Both the position numbers and the translations under genes were made by a program. Of a stretch of DNA of 64,000 nucleotides, positions 35,264 to 44,233 are shown one piece after another (within the stretch, counting starts at the first letter, position 1; every line of letters begins with the position of its first letter). A model generated the notes under the pieces. The model did no database searches. It was not told where the DNA came from and worked only from the letters and a program-made list of their open reading frames with translations. This DNA comes from Novosphingobium kaempferiae (GTDB lineage: Bacteria > Pseudomonadota > Alphaproteobacteria > Sphingomonadales > Sphingomonadaceae): assembly GCF_021227995.1 (NCBI RefSeq), contig NZ_CP089301.1, forward strand, positions 2,666,001-2,730,000, written 5' to 3'.

Positions 35264-38070
35264 TGGCCGCGCCGGAGCAGCAGGGGCTGCGCACCGTCGA
35301 CCAGCTCGACGCCCGCCTGCAGGAGCTTCACAAGCTCACCGCGATCACGCCGCTCTTCAACCCGGTGTTCCAGCTTGGCCTGGAACTCTCGCGGGAACTG
35401 GAGAACGGCGGAATGTCCCTCGACGACATCGAGGCGCTCGTCGCCGAGATGGAGTGCGAGGGGCTGCGCGCCCGTGCTGCCCGGCTCGACCGTATTCTCG
35501 GCACGATGCCGCTCGACGCCAACGACGCGGCGCTCGACGAACTCGCGTCGAAGACCGCCGAGGATGACGACTTCACCGCCTTCGCCGTGCGCTGGCAGCG
35601 TCCGGCGGCGCATGTCGTCTTCACCGCCCACCCGACCTTCCTGCTGACCGCCGCCCAGACCGAGGCCGTGACCGTCTCCGCCTCCAACGGCGATTTCAGC
35701 GAAGCCTCGGTCTGCGCCGCCTCGCCCGCGCGCGACACCATCACGCTCGATTCCGAGCATGACGCCGCGATGGCCGCCATGGCGCGCGGCCAGAAGGCGC
35801 GCGACCGCATCAACGCCCGCCTGTTCGACCTTGCCGCCGCCCGCTGGCCCAAGCGCTGGAAGGGCCTGAACCCGATGCCGGTGCGCTTCGCCCACTGGGT
35901 CGGCTACGACATGGATGGCCGCACGGACATCTCGTGGTCCACCTCGATCCGCTACCGGCTCGAGGAAAAGGCCCAGCGCCTTGCCGGTTACGCCGAAGCG
36001 CTTGAAACCGTCGCGCCGGAGATCGCCGCGCAGCTCTCGCGCGCCCACGCCCACACCATGGAGGCCGTGGCCGCCTTCAAGCAGGATCTCACCGATCCCG
36101 AGGCCCTGTCCGCCGCCGCCAACGGCCTGACCGCCGAACACGCCGACAAACTCATCAGCCTTGAACCCATCATCACCCGGCTTGAGGAAGAGGCCCGCCA
36201 CGCCGACCAGGAGCAGGCCCGCGCCCTCCTCGTCACCGCCGCCGCCATGCGCGCGGACGGCCTCGGCATGGGCTGGATCCACTTCCGCGTGAACGCCTCG
36301 CAGCTGCAGAACGCGATCCGCCGCCGCATCGACCCGGACGGCAAGCTCGGCCTCGCCAGCCAGGCCGCGCTCGTCCGCATGCGCGAGCTGCTGGCGGAGG
36401 TTAAGCCCCTCAAGTCCAACTTCGCGGCGCTGGCGATCGAGAACAGCACCGCCGTGCGCCAGTTCCTCGCGATGGCGCAGATCCTCGGCCACATCGACGC
36501 CGATTCGCCGATCCGCATGCTTGTCGCCGAGTGCGAGGAGCCGACCACCGTGCTCGCCGCGCTTTACTTCGCGCGCATGTTCGGGATCGACGACAAGGTC
36601 GACGTCTCGCCCCTGTTCGAGACGGAATCGGCGCTGGAACACGGCGGCCGCTTCCTCGATGCGGTGCTGGCAGAGCCTGCCTACCGCGATTACGCCCGCC
36701 GCCGTGGCCGCGTCTCGATCCAGACCGGCTTCTCGGACGCGGGCCGCTTCGTCGGCCAGGTGCCTGCTGCCCTCGCCATCGAGCGCCTTCAGGGTCGCCT
36801 CTCCGAAGCCATGGCCGCCAACGGCCTGTCGGACGTCTGCGCGCTGATCTTCAACACCGGCGGCGAATCGATGGGTCGCGGCTGCCATCCGTCCAGCATC
36901 GACGACCGCTTCGACTGGCAGATGTCCCCCTGGGCGCGCCGCCGCTTCCTGCGGGCGGGCATCCGGCTGGAACCCGAAGTCAGCTTCCAGGGCGGCGACG
37001 GCTACCTCTGGTTCGGCTCCGACGAACTGGCGCTGGCGACGCTCACCCGCATGGCCGAGCGCCCGCTGTGGGACGCCGACGTCAACGTGCCGACCGACCT
37101 GTTCTATCGCCGCACCGACCTCAGCCTCGACTTCTACCGCGCGATCCGTTCGGTCCAGCACCAGCATCTCGAAAGCTCGACCTACAGCCGCGCGATCACC
37201 GCGTTCGGGCTCGGCCTGCTTAACGACACCGGCAGCCGCAAGTCGCGCCGCCAGTCGGACCTCGCCTCCGACCGGACGATGAGCCTGCGCCAGATCCGTG
37301 CGATCCCGCACAACGCGATCCTGCAGCAGCTGGGCTACCCGGTGAACGTGATCGCGGGCATCGGCACCGCGGCGGACGGCAACCGGGAGGAAATCGCCGG
37401 GCTCCTGCGCGAATCCGCGCGTGGCCGGCAGATCGTGCGCCTTGCCCGCGCTGCCAACGCGCTCGCCTCGATCAAGACCGTCTCTGCCTATGGCGAGTTG
37501 TTCAACTCGGCCTACTGGGCAAGCCGCCCCTATCGCGGCGGCGAGGAGAATATCGCCGATGCCTGCCTCAAGCTGGCGGAATACCTCACCAAGGACGACC
37601 GCACGGGCGTCTATCGCCGCCTCGCCTCGCGCCTGCGTGTCGATGCGCTCAAGCTGCACCGCCTGCTCGACCTCATCCCCGACGAGGCTCCGCTGAAGGA
37701 CCGCGAGCATACCCGCCGTTCGCTCGGCGTGCTGCAGGCGCTGCGCATCGCGCTGTTCCAGCACATGTTCCTGCGCGCGGTGATGACCCCGTCGTTCAGC
37801 CGCGCCAACGACATCAGCCGCGACGACGTGCTGGAGATGTTCTTCACCCTGCGTGTCGAGGACGGCCTCGCCCAGCTGCGCCGCGCCTTCCCGGTGCACT
37901 TCCCCTCGATCAGCGACTTCGCGGTGGACGCGCCCAGCGACTACCCGGACTCCAGTGCGACGGGCTATGCGCAGATCCACAAGGACTTCATCGACCCCAT
38001 CGCGCGGTCCTACGGCCTGTCCCTGCGCATCACCACCGCGCTGGCGAACGAGTTCGGCGCCCACGGGTGA
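35263..38070 (+). CDS. Divergent phosphoenolpyruvate carboxylase-like protein
   Basis: 935 residues, the size of PEP carboxylase. Homology is visible at TAHPT (about 122), FETESALEHGGRFLDAVL (about 455), GFSDAGRF (about 488) and IRAIPHNAILQQLG (about 679). But key motifs are changed: TAHPTE is TAHPTF, the GRDGNP loop is GYDMDGRTD, and the catalytic FHGRGGSIGRGG box reads FNTGGESMGRGC, replacing its His and first Arg. The C-terminal NTG is also absent. So activity as a carboxylase is doubtful; databases will probably call it ppc. It is coupled to eda (TGATG), which suggests a role at the PEP/pyruvate node. Confidence 0.75.
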   Translation: MAAPEQQGLRTVDQLDARLQELHKLTAITPLFNPVFQLGLELSRELENGGMSLDDIEALVAEMECEGLRARAARLDRILGTMPLDANDAALDELASKTAEDDDFTAFAVRWQRPAAHVVFTAHPTFLLTAAQTEAVTVSASNGDFSEASVCAASPARDTITLDSEHDAAMAAMARGQKARDRINARLFDLAAARWPKRWKGLNPMPVRFAHWVGYDMDGRTDISWSTSIRYRLEEKAQRLAGYAEALETVAPEIAAQLSRAHAHTMEAVAAFKQDLTDPEALSAAANGLTAEHADKLISLEPIITRLEEEARHADQEQARALLVTAAAMRADGLGMGWIHFRVNASQLQNAIRRRIDPDGKLGLASQAALVRMRELLAEVKPLKSNFAALAIENSTAVRQFLAMAQILGHIDADSPIRMLVAECEEPTTVLAALYFARMFGIDDKVDVSPLFETESALEHGGRFLDAVLAEPAYRDYARRRGRVSIQTGFSDAGRFVGQVPAALAIERLQGRLSEAMAANGLSDVCALIFNTGGESMGRGCHPSSIDDRFDWQMSPWARRRFLRAGIRLEPEVSFQGGDGYLWFGSDELALATLTRMAERPLWDADVNVPTDLFYRRTDLSLDFYRAIRSVQHQHLESSTYSRAITAFGLGLLNDTGSRKSRRQSDLASDRTMSLRQIRAIPHNAILQQLGYPVNVIAGIGTAADGNREEIAGLLRESARGRQIVRLARAANALASIKTVSAYGELFNSAYWASRPYRGGEENIADACLKLAEYLTKDDRTGVYRRLASRLRVDALKLHRLLDLIPDEAPLKDREHTRRSLGVLQALRIALFQHMFLRAVMTPSFSRANDISRDDVLEMFFTLRVEDGLAQLRRAFPVHFPSISDFAVDAPSDYPDSSATGYAQIHKDFIDPIARSYGLSLRITTALANEFGAHG

Positions 38071-38075
38071 GCCCA

Positions 38076-38207
38076 TTCCTCCCCGAGCTTGTCTCGGGGA
38101 GGGGGACCGCCGACGAAGTCGGTGGTGGAGGGGGAGAACCTCGCGCCATTTCCCCCTCCGTCAGCCCTGACGGGCTGCCACCTCCCCGAGACAAGCTCGG
38201 GGAGGAA
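38076..38207. repeat. Perfect 27-bp inverted repeat with nested stems
   Basis: Arms at 38076-38102 and 38181-38207 are exact reverse complements, and each arm is itself a small palindrome (CCTCCCCGAG, 5-7 nt, CTCGGGGAGG). The middle holds another pair, AGGGGGA and TCCCCCT. It fills the whole gap between the convergent PEPC-like and nitronate monooxygenase genes, so it may stop both transcripts. Confidence 0.9.
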
Positions 38208-38208
38208 T

Positions 38209-39270
38209 TTAACGCGATTGCGCCACAGCCAATTCCGCCATCAAGGTCGCGACCAGTTCCGCCGCCGGCATCGCCCTCGCCAGCGGAGCGCCCTGCCCCG
38301 CCCACTGCGCACCGAAGCCGTACTCTCCCCGCGCCCTGGCGGCAGCGTTCAGCGCCTTCCCGGCATGATAAGCGATGGGATAGTCCGGCGGCCTGCGATC
38401 CCCGACCTCAGCCGAAAGCCCCGTAAAGCGGTTCGCCAGAGCCCGCGCCGGACGCCCCGAAACCAGCGGCGTAAGCGTGGTATGCCATGCCCCCGCCCCC
38501 ATCAGCGCCGCGCGATAGCCCTCGTCCGCCGCCGATTCCGGGCAGCCGACAAAGGCCGTCCCAAGCTGCGCCGCCTCCGCCCCAAGGTCGAGCGCGGCGG
38601 CTATGCCCGCTCCGTCCATGATCCCGCCCGCCGCGATCACCGGCAGCCCTGTATCGCGCACCAGCAGCCGCGTCAGCGCCATGGTGCCGAGCTGCGTATC
38701 GGGTGCGGCAGGGTCGAACATCCCGCGATGGCCGCCCGCCTCGATCCCCTGCGCCACGATGCCGTCGATCCCCGCCGCCTCGATCACGCGCGCCTCCTCG
38801 ACATTGGTGGCCGTGGCGAGCAGCACGATGCCGCGCTCGCGCAGCGCGGCGATGGCCTCGGCCGAAGGAAGCCCGAAGTGAAAGCTGACCACCGGCGGCG
38901 CGACTTCCACCAGCAGCGCCAGCATCTCCGCGTCATCCGCGAAGCTGGTATAGGGCGATTGCAAGGCCACCGGCGGTTCCGCGCCGAACTCCGCGAAGCG
39001 CGGGCGCAGCCACTCGATCCATTCCGCCTCCCGCTCCGCATCGGCGACGGGCGTCGGATGGACGAAGAGATTGACGTTGAACGGCCTTTGCGTCCGCTCC
39101 CGGACCTCGGCGATCATTGCCCGCGCTCCGGCAGCATCGGTGGCCCCGACCGCGATGGACCCGAGCGCGCCCGCGTTCGACACCTCGGCGGCCATCAGCG
39201 GCGTGCTGGTCCCCGCCATCGGGGCCTGGATCAGCGGCAGGTTCACGCCGAGGCGTTCGAGAATGGCCAT
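38209..39270 (-). CDS. Nitronate monooxygenase (2-nitropropane dioxygenase family)
   Basis: 353 residues, an FMN TIM barrel. LPLIQAPMAGTSTPLMAAEVSNAG at the N-terminus, IVAQGIEAGGHRG at about 175 with the family His, and GGIMDGAGIAAALDLGAEAAQLG with the phosphate-binding part of FMN are all clear. It oxidises alkyl nitronates such as propionate 3-nitronate in characterised members. It is transcribed divergently from the arginine cluster and shows no functional tie to it. Confidence 0.9.
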   Translation of the reverse strand: MAILERLGVNLPLIQAPMAGTSTPLMAAEVSNAGALGSIAVGATDAAGARAMIAEVRERTQRPFNVNLFVHPTPVADAEREAEWIEWLRPRFAEFGAEPPVALQSPYTSFADDAEMLALLVEVAPPVVSFHFGLPSAEAIAALRERGIVLLATATNVEEARVIEAAGIDGIVAQGIEAGGHRGMFDPAAPDTQLGTMALTRLLVRDTGLPVIAAGGIMDGAGIAAALDLGAEAAQLGTAFVGCPESAADEGYRAALMGAGAWHTTLTPLVSGRPARALANRFTGLSAEVGDRRPPDYPIAYHAGKALNAAARARGEYGFGAQWAGQGAPLARAMPAAELVATLMAELAVAQSR

Positions 39271-39403
39271 GGTATCTGCACTTTCGCGTGAAGGATCGCT
39301 GCCCCTGCACATAGGCGCCCAAGGCACGCTCGCCCAGCATGGACTTACCCGAGCGGCTTTCCTATGTTGCCGGATAACGCAATAAACATACAACGAGGAA
39401 CGG

Positions 39404-40438
39404 ATGTCCATCGCCACGGGTAACGCCGCGCAAGCCCCGGAAACGCTGCTGAAACTGCTCCAGCCCACGCTCGGCGAGGAGCGCGCGCGATGGGTGCTGG
39501 ACACGCTGGAGATCGACCCTGCGCTTGCCGGTTCAGCCGACTACGCCAGCCGCGCGCAGGTGGCGATGGCGCTCAACGCCGCGCTGTTCGCCGACCTGCT
39601 CGACCGCGCGCCCACCGCCGCGCGCTATGTCGAGCGGATGCGGCAGGCGGGCGAGCCCATCGTCTTCGACCACGGCGCGCTGCGCACCATCGACGGCGCG
39701 ACCGGCGCGCTGCCGTCCGGGCACGAGGCTTTCGGCCGTTTCCTCAGCGCTTTGGGCTATGTCGTGGGCGGGCTCTATCCGCTGCCTGCGCTGACGATGA
39801 CGGGGCGCGCCTATGTGCATCTCGACCTGCCCGCCAGCGTGCCGCAGTTCTTCGTTTCCGAGCTTCACATCGCCCAGCTTCCCGAGGCGGCGCAGGCCGC
39901 TGCGGCACGGATTTTCGGGGATTCCGCCGATCCGTTGGGGGACGACGAGTGGCGCGCGCTCGATGCGCTGGCGCGCGATGGCGGCTGTTCGATCGAGGAC
40001 GGCGTCACCGTCGTGCGCGGGGCGCTGCGCGCGTTCAACCGGCAGCATCCCGCCCCGGCGCTGGCCGACTACGAGGCGCTGCTGGAGCACAGCAAGGAAG
40101 GCGCCTGGATCGCCACCGAGGGCAATGCCTTCAACCATGCGACGACCCGCGTGCCGGACGTCATCGCCCATGCGGAAGCGCTGAAATCCGAGAGTTTTCC
40201 GCTGAAACCGGCGGTCGAGATATCCCGCAACGGGCGCGTGCGGCAGACCGCGATCCTTGCCGACAAGGTGTCCCGCCCCTTCGTTCTGGGCGATGGCAGC
40301 ACCGTGGAACGCGCGGTTCCCGGCTCGTTCTACGAGTTCATAAGCCGTGATCTCGTGCCGGAATCGGGGCTCCTCGACCTGACGTTCGACAGCGGCAATG
40401 CGACCGGAATCTTCGCGGTCACGAGGGAACAGGCATGA
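39404..40438 (+). CDS. DUF1338 family (2-oxoadipate dioxygenase/decarboxylase-like)
   Basis: 344 residues, full DUF1338 domain. Likely iron ligands are His90 in IVFDHGALRTI, His at about 246 in GNAFNHATTRV, and Glu at about 309 in GSFYEFISRD, as in HglS, which converts 2-oxoadipate to D-2-hydroxyglutarate in lysine degradation. An AGGA precedes the ATG, and its end overlaps astD (ATGA), so it is the first gene of the arginine cluster. Because of that company the true substrate may be a 2-oxo acid from arginine rather than 2-oxoadipate. Confidence 0.85.
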   Translation: MSIATGNAAQAPETLLKLLQPTLGEERARWVLDTLEIDPALAGSADYASRAQVAMALNAALFADLLDRAPTAARYVERMRQAGEPIVFDHGALRTIDGATGALPSGHEAFGRFLSALGYVVGGLYPLPALTMTGRAYVHLDLPASVPQFFVSELHIAQLPEAAQAAAARIFGDSADPLGDDEWRALDALARDGGCSIEDGVTVVRGALRAFNRQHPAPALADYEALLEHSKEGAWIATEGNAFNHATTRVPDVIAHAEALKSESFPLKPAVEISRNGRVRQTAILADKVSRPFVLGDGSTVERAVPGSFYEFISRDLVPESGLLDLTFDSGNATGIFAVTREQA

Positions 40439-41871
40439 CCATGCTGCGATCCTTCGATCCCGCCGACGGCAGCCTTGTATGGGAAGGCGAAGTCGCTGAT
40501 TCCGAAGCGGTTTCCGCCGCGCTTCTCCGCGCCAGAAAGGCATTTCCGGCTTGGGCCGCACTCGGTACTGAACGGCACCTAGAAGTGGTTGAACGTTACC
40601 GGGACGCGCTTGAGGCGCGCAAAGAGCGCATCGCGGAAGTCATTGCGCGGGAGACAGGCAAACCGCTCTGGGAAACCCGCACCGAGGTCGCCTCGATGAT
40701 CGGCAAGGTCGGCATCTCGATCACCGCGCAGGCCGAGCGCGCCGGGGAGAAGCGCAACCAGATGCCGTTCGGTCAGGCCGTGCTGCGCCACCGCCCGCAC
40801 GGCGTCATGGCGGTGCTCGGCCCGTTCAACTTTCCGGGCCACCTGCCCAACGGCCACATTGTCCCCGCCCTGCTCGCGGGGAACACCGTGGTCTTCAAGC
40901 CCTCCGAGATGACGCCAGCGACGGGCGCGATCATGGCCGAGTGCTGGGCCGAGGCGCTTGCTGACTACCCCCCAGAATTCAGGCACGTCTTCCAGTGCAT
41001 CCAGGGCGGACGTGAAACCGGCGAGGCGCTCGTCGCCGGGCAGATCGACGGGCTGCTGTTCACCGGCTCGGCGGGAGCGGGCGCGCATTTCCGCCGCATC
41101 TTCGCCGACCGGCCCGACGTGATCCTCGCCCTCGAACTCGGCGGCAACAATCCGCTCGTTGCATGGGACGCCGCCGATGTCGCCGAGGCCGCCTCGGTCG
41201 TGGTGCAGTCCGCGTTCATCACCACCGGCCAGCGCTGCTCCTGCGCGCGGCGGCTGATCGTGCCCGACAACGCCTTCGGCTCCGCGCTCGTCGATGCCGT
41301 GGCCGAACTGGCCGACCGCGTCGTCATCGGCGCGTGGAACGAGACGCCCGAGCCGTGGTTCGGCCCGCTCATCTCCGATGCCGCCGCCAGTGCCGCCAAG
41401 GCCCACTTCGACGGCCTCGTCGAGCGCGGCGCGCACGTCATCCGCCCGTTCACCGGCGTCGAGGGCCGCTCCGCCGCGTTCGTCACCCCGGCGCTGATTG
41501 ACGTCACCGGGGTCTTCGTGCCCGACGAGGAGATCTTCGCCCCTGTCCTGCAGGTCAGCCGCGTGCCGGACTTCGACGCTGCGTTGGATGCCGCGAACAA
41601 CACCCGCTTCGGGCTGTCCGCTGGCCTCATCAGCGCCGACGACGCGCTTTGGGACCGCTTCCTCGTCGAGTGCCGCGCGGGCGTGGTCAACCGCAACCGC
41701 CCGACCACCGGCGCGGCAGGCTCCATGCCCTTCGGTGGCCTCGGCGAAAGCGGCAACCACCGCCCAAGCGCCTACTACGCCGCCGATTACTGCGCCTATC
41801 CGGTCGCCAGCTTCGAAGCGGCAGGCGCCGAGGGCAACTTTGCCGCCCTGAACGGCAAGCTGAAGACATGA
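40435..41871 (+). CDS. astD: N-succinylglutamate 5-semialdehyde dehydrogenase
   Basis: 478 residues, aldehyde dehydrogenase family. The catalytic Cys is in TTGQRCSCARRL (about 268) and the general-base Glu in ALELGGNNPLVAW. VLGPFNFPGHLPNGHIVPALLAGN is the AstD form of the NAD-binding segment. Fourth step of the arginine succinyltransferase pathway. ATGA overlaps join it to the genes on both sides. Confidence 0.95.
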   Translation: MTMLRSFDPADGSLVWEGEVADSEAVSAALLRARKAFPAWAALGTERHLEVVERYRDALEARKERIAEVIARETGKPLWETRTEVASMIGKVGISITAQAERAGEKRNQMPFGQAVLRHRPHGVMAVLGPFNFPGHLPNGHIVPALLAGNTVVFKPSEMTPATGAIMAECWAEALADYPPEFRHVFQCIQGGRETGEALVAGQIDGLLFTGSAGAGAHFRRIFADRPDVILALELGGNNPLVAWDAADVAEAASVVVQSAFITTGQRCSCARRLIVPDNAFGSALVDAVAELADRVVIGAWNETPEPWFGPLISDAAASAAKAHFDGLVERGAHVIRPFTGVEGRSAAFVTPALIDVTGVFVPDEEIFAPVLQVSRVPDFDAALDAANNTRFGLSAGLISADDALWDRFLVECRAGVVNRNRPTTGAAGSMPFGGLGESGNHRPSAYYAADYCAYPVASFEAAGAEGNFAALNGKLKT

Positions 41872-43073
41872 GCGGCCTGACCGGCGCAGAAGCGGACCTG
41901 CTCGCGCCGGTAGAGCGCGCGCCGATCCTCGACCGCACGCTGGAATGGGCCGCGATCAACAGCGGCACCGGCAATCTGGACGGCCTTGCCGCGATGGCAG
42001 GCCGTCTGGCCCAAGCCTTCGCACAGCTTCCCGGCGAAGTGCGCCTCGTCGATCCCGCGCCGGTCGAGAAGGTCGACGCCAAGGGGCAGCTGCGCGAACT
42101 CGGCCATGGTCGCCACCTCGTCCTGTCGGTGCGGCCCGAAGCCGAGCGGCGCGTGATCCTGACCGGGCACATGGACACCGTCTATGCCCGCGAGCACCCG
42201 TTCCAGACGTCGGCGTGGCTGGACGATGACACGCTGAACGGCCCCGGCACCGCCGACATGAAGGGCGGCCTCTCGCTGATGCTGGCGGGCCTCGCCGCCT
42301 ATGAGCGCTCTGCACCCTCGCTCGGCTACGACGTCCTCATCAACAGCGACGAGGAAACCGGCTCGCTCTCCTCCGCCGCGCTGATCGCCGACCTCGCGCG
42401 GGGCAAGCTGGCGGCGCTGACCTATGAGCCCGGCCTGCCCGACGGCTCGATGGCCCGCGCGCGACCCGGTTCGGGCAATTACGCCGCCGTCGCGACGGGC
42501 CGCTCCGCCCACGCGGGGCGCAATCCGCAGGACGGGCGCAACGCCCTCGTCGCCGCGAGCGATCTGGCCATGCGCCTTGCCGCAGGCGTGCAGGACGGCC
42601 TGACCATCAACCCCGCCCGGATCGAGGGTGGCGCGCCCAACAATACCGTGCCTGACCTTGCGATCCTGCATTTCAACCTGCGTCCGCGCACGCCGGAGCT
42701 TGCCGAAGTCGCGCGCGCGCTGGTCGATGCCGCCGTGGCGCAAGTCAGCGCCGCGCATGACGTGCATATCCACGTCCACGGCCATGTCTCGCGCCCGCCC
42801 AAGCCGATCACGCCGAAGACCGAGGCGCTGTTCGGCCTCGTCAGCAAGGCCGCCGCCGATCTCGGCCAGTCTATGCGCTGGCAGGACACCGGCGGCGTGT
42901 GCGACGGCAACAACATCGCCGCCTGCGGCGTTCCCGTGCTCGACACGATGGGGGCGCTGGGCGGCTCGATCCATTCACCGCAGGAGTTCATGATCGCCAG
43001 TTCGCTCGACGCCCGCGCCCGCCTCACCGCGCTTGTGATGCACCGTCTGGATAAAGAGGGAATCGCTGCATGA
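41868..43073 (+). CDS. M20-family metallohydrolase, candidate succinylglutamate desuccinylase
   Basis: 401 residues. The zinc site of M20 peptidases is complete: His and Asp in LTGHMDTVY, Asp in GPGTADMKGG, Glu pair in NSDEETGS, and a late His in GSIHSPQEF. The dimerisation domain (about 190-305) contains GRSAHAGRNPQDGRNA. It is closest to the glutamate-carboxypeptidase/acetylornithine-deacetylase group. It stands between astD and astA with ATGA overlaps on both sides, where the pathway needs a succinylglutamate desuccinylase, and no astE is present. The substitution is an inference. Confidence 0.85.
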   Translation: MSGLTGAEADLLAPVERAPILDRTLEWAAINSGTGNLDGLAAMAGRLAQAFAQLPGEVRLVDPAPVEKVDAKGQLRELGHGRHLVLSVRPEAERRVILTGHMDTVYAREHPFQTSAWLDDDTLNGPGTADMKGGLSLMLAGLAAYERSAPSLGYDVLINSDEETGSLSSAALIADLARGKLAALTYEPGLPDGSMARARPGSGNYAAVATGRSAHAGRNPQDGRNALVAASDLAMRLAAGVQDGLTINPARIEGGAPNNTVPDLAILHFNLRPRTPELAEVARALVDAAVAQVSAAHDVHIHVHGHVSRPPKPITPKTEALFGLVSKAAADLGQSMRWQDTGGVCDGNNIAACGVPVLDTMGALGGSIHSPQEFMIASSLDARARLTALVMHRLDKEGIAA

Positions 43074-44080
43074 CCTTCCTGCTGCGCACCGCGCGCGAGG
43101 GCGACCTCGAGGCGCTCTACCGCATGGCCAAGGGCACCGGCGGCGGCTTCACCAACCTGCCGCCAGACCGCCCGACGCTGAAGGGCAAGCTGGAGCGCGC
43201 GGCGAAGTGCTTCGCACGCGACGACGGGCAGATCGCCAACGACCTCTTCGCCTTCATCCTCGAGGATACGGCGACGGGCAAGGTGCGCGGCACCTGCCAG
43301 GCGTTCTCGCAAGTCGGCACCGAACTGCCGTTCTATTCCTATCGCATCGGGCGCATCACCCAGCACTCCAAGGAATTGGACCGCACCTTCCGCGCCGAGA
43401 TGCTGACACTCTCGACCGACCTCGACGGGGCGAGCGAGGTCGGCGGCCTCTACCTCGACGCCACCGAGCGTTCGGCGGGCGTCGGCAAGCTGCTCGCGCG
43501 CAGCCGCTACCTGTTCGTCGCCATGCACCGCGAACGCTTCGGCGAGACGATGCTGGCCGAGCTGCGCGGCGCCATCGACGATGCGGGCAACTCGCCGTTC
43601 TGGGACGGCCTCGCGGGCCGCTTCTTCGACATGAGCTTTCGCGACGCGGACGAGTTCAACGCCAAGCACGGCAACCAGTTCATCGCCGACCTCATGCCCA
43701 AGCACCCGATCTACACCGCGCTCCTCTCCGAAGGCGCGCGGCAGGTCATGGGCCAGCCGCACTACTCCGGCCGCCCGGCGATGCGCATGCTGGAAAGCGA
43801 AGGCTTCGCCTTCCAGAACTACATCGACATCTTCGACGGCGGCCCGACCATGATCGCGCGGACCGACCAGATCCGCACGGTGAAGGACGCGCGGACGGTG
43901 GAGGTTTCGGCCATCGTCGCCGCAGCGGAGGCCGAGCCGACGCACCTCGTCGCCACCGGCAGACTGGCGGACTTCCGCGCCTGCCTTGGCCGGGTCGGCG
44001 CGGACGGCTCGCTGGACGAGGCGGCGGCGACGCTGCTGGGGGTGAGCGTGGGCGATGCGGTGACGTTCGCTCCGGCGTGA
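43070..44080 (+). CDS. astA: Arginine N-succinyltransferase
   Basis: 336 residues. Transfers succinyl from succinyl-CoA to arginine, the first step of the pathway. It starts FLLRTAREGDLEALYRMAKGTGGGFTNLP, and GGLYLDATERSAGVGKLLARSRYLF carries the acyl-CoA-binding GNAT-like loop. ELRGAIDDAGNSPFWDGLAGRFFDMSF is strongly conserved in AstA. It overlaps the M20 gene. Confidence 0.97.
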   Translation: MTFLLRTAREGDLEALYRMAKGTGGGFTNLPPDRPTLKGKLERAAKCFARDDGQIANDLFAFILEDTATGKVRGTCQAFSQVGTELPFYSYRIGRITQHSKELDRTFRAEMLTLSTDLDGASEVGGLYLDATERSAGVGKLLARSRYLFVAMHRERFGETMLAELRGAIDDAGNSPFWDGLAGRFFDMSFRDADEFNAKHGNQFIADLMPKHPIYTALLSEGARQVMGQPHYSGRPAMRMLESEGFAFQNYIDIFDGGPTMIARTDQIRTVKDARTVEVSAIVAAAEAEPTHLVATGRLADFRACLGRVGADGSLDEAAATLLGVSVGDAVTFAPA

Positions 44081-44098
44081 CCCTTCCCCCACTCCTTT

Positions 44099-44173
44099 CG
44101 TCATTGCGAGCGTAGCAAAGCAATCCAGCGTCAAGCACCGACCGTGGATTGCTTCGCTACGCTCGCAATGACG
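44099..44173. repeat. Palindromic repeat, 75 bp (copy 5)
   Basis: Between astA and astB, in the reverse orientation (centre reads CCGACCG). First of four reverse-oriented copies within 4 kb. Confidence 0.92.
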
Positions 44174-44233
44174 AAAGGAGGGATGATCCCGAAACCATTT
44201 TCCTACACGCCCCCTCACAGCTAGGCTCCCCCC

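Noticed and set aside
34945..38076. Open frame of over 1000 codons antisense to the PEPC-like gene
   Set aside because: No recognisable domain and the plus-strand gene is clear.
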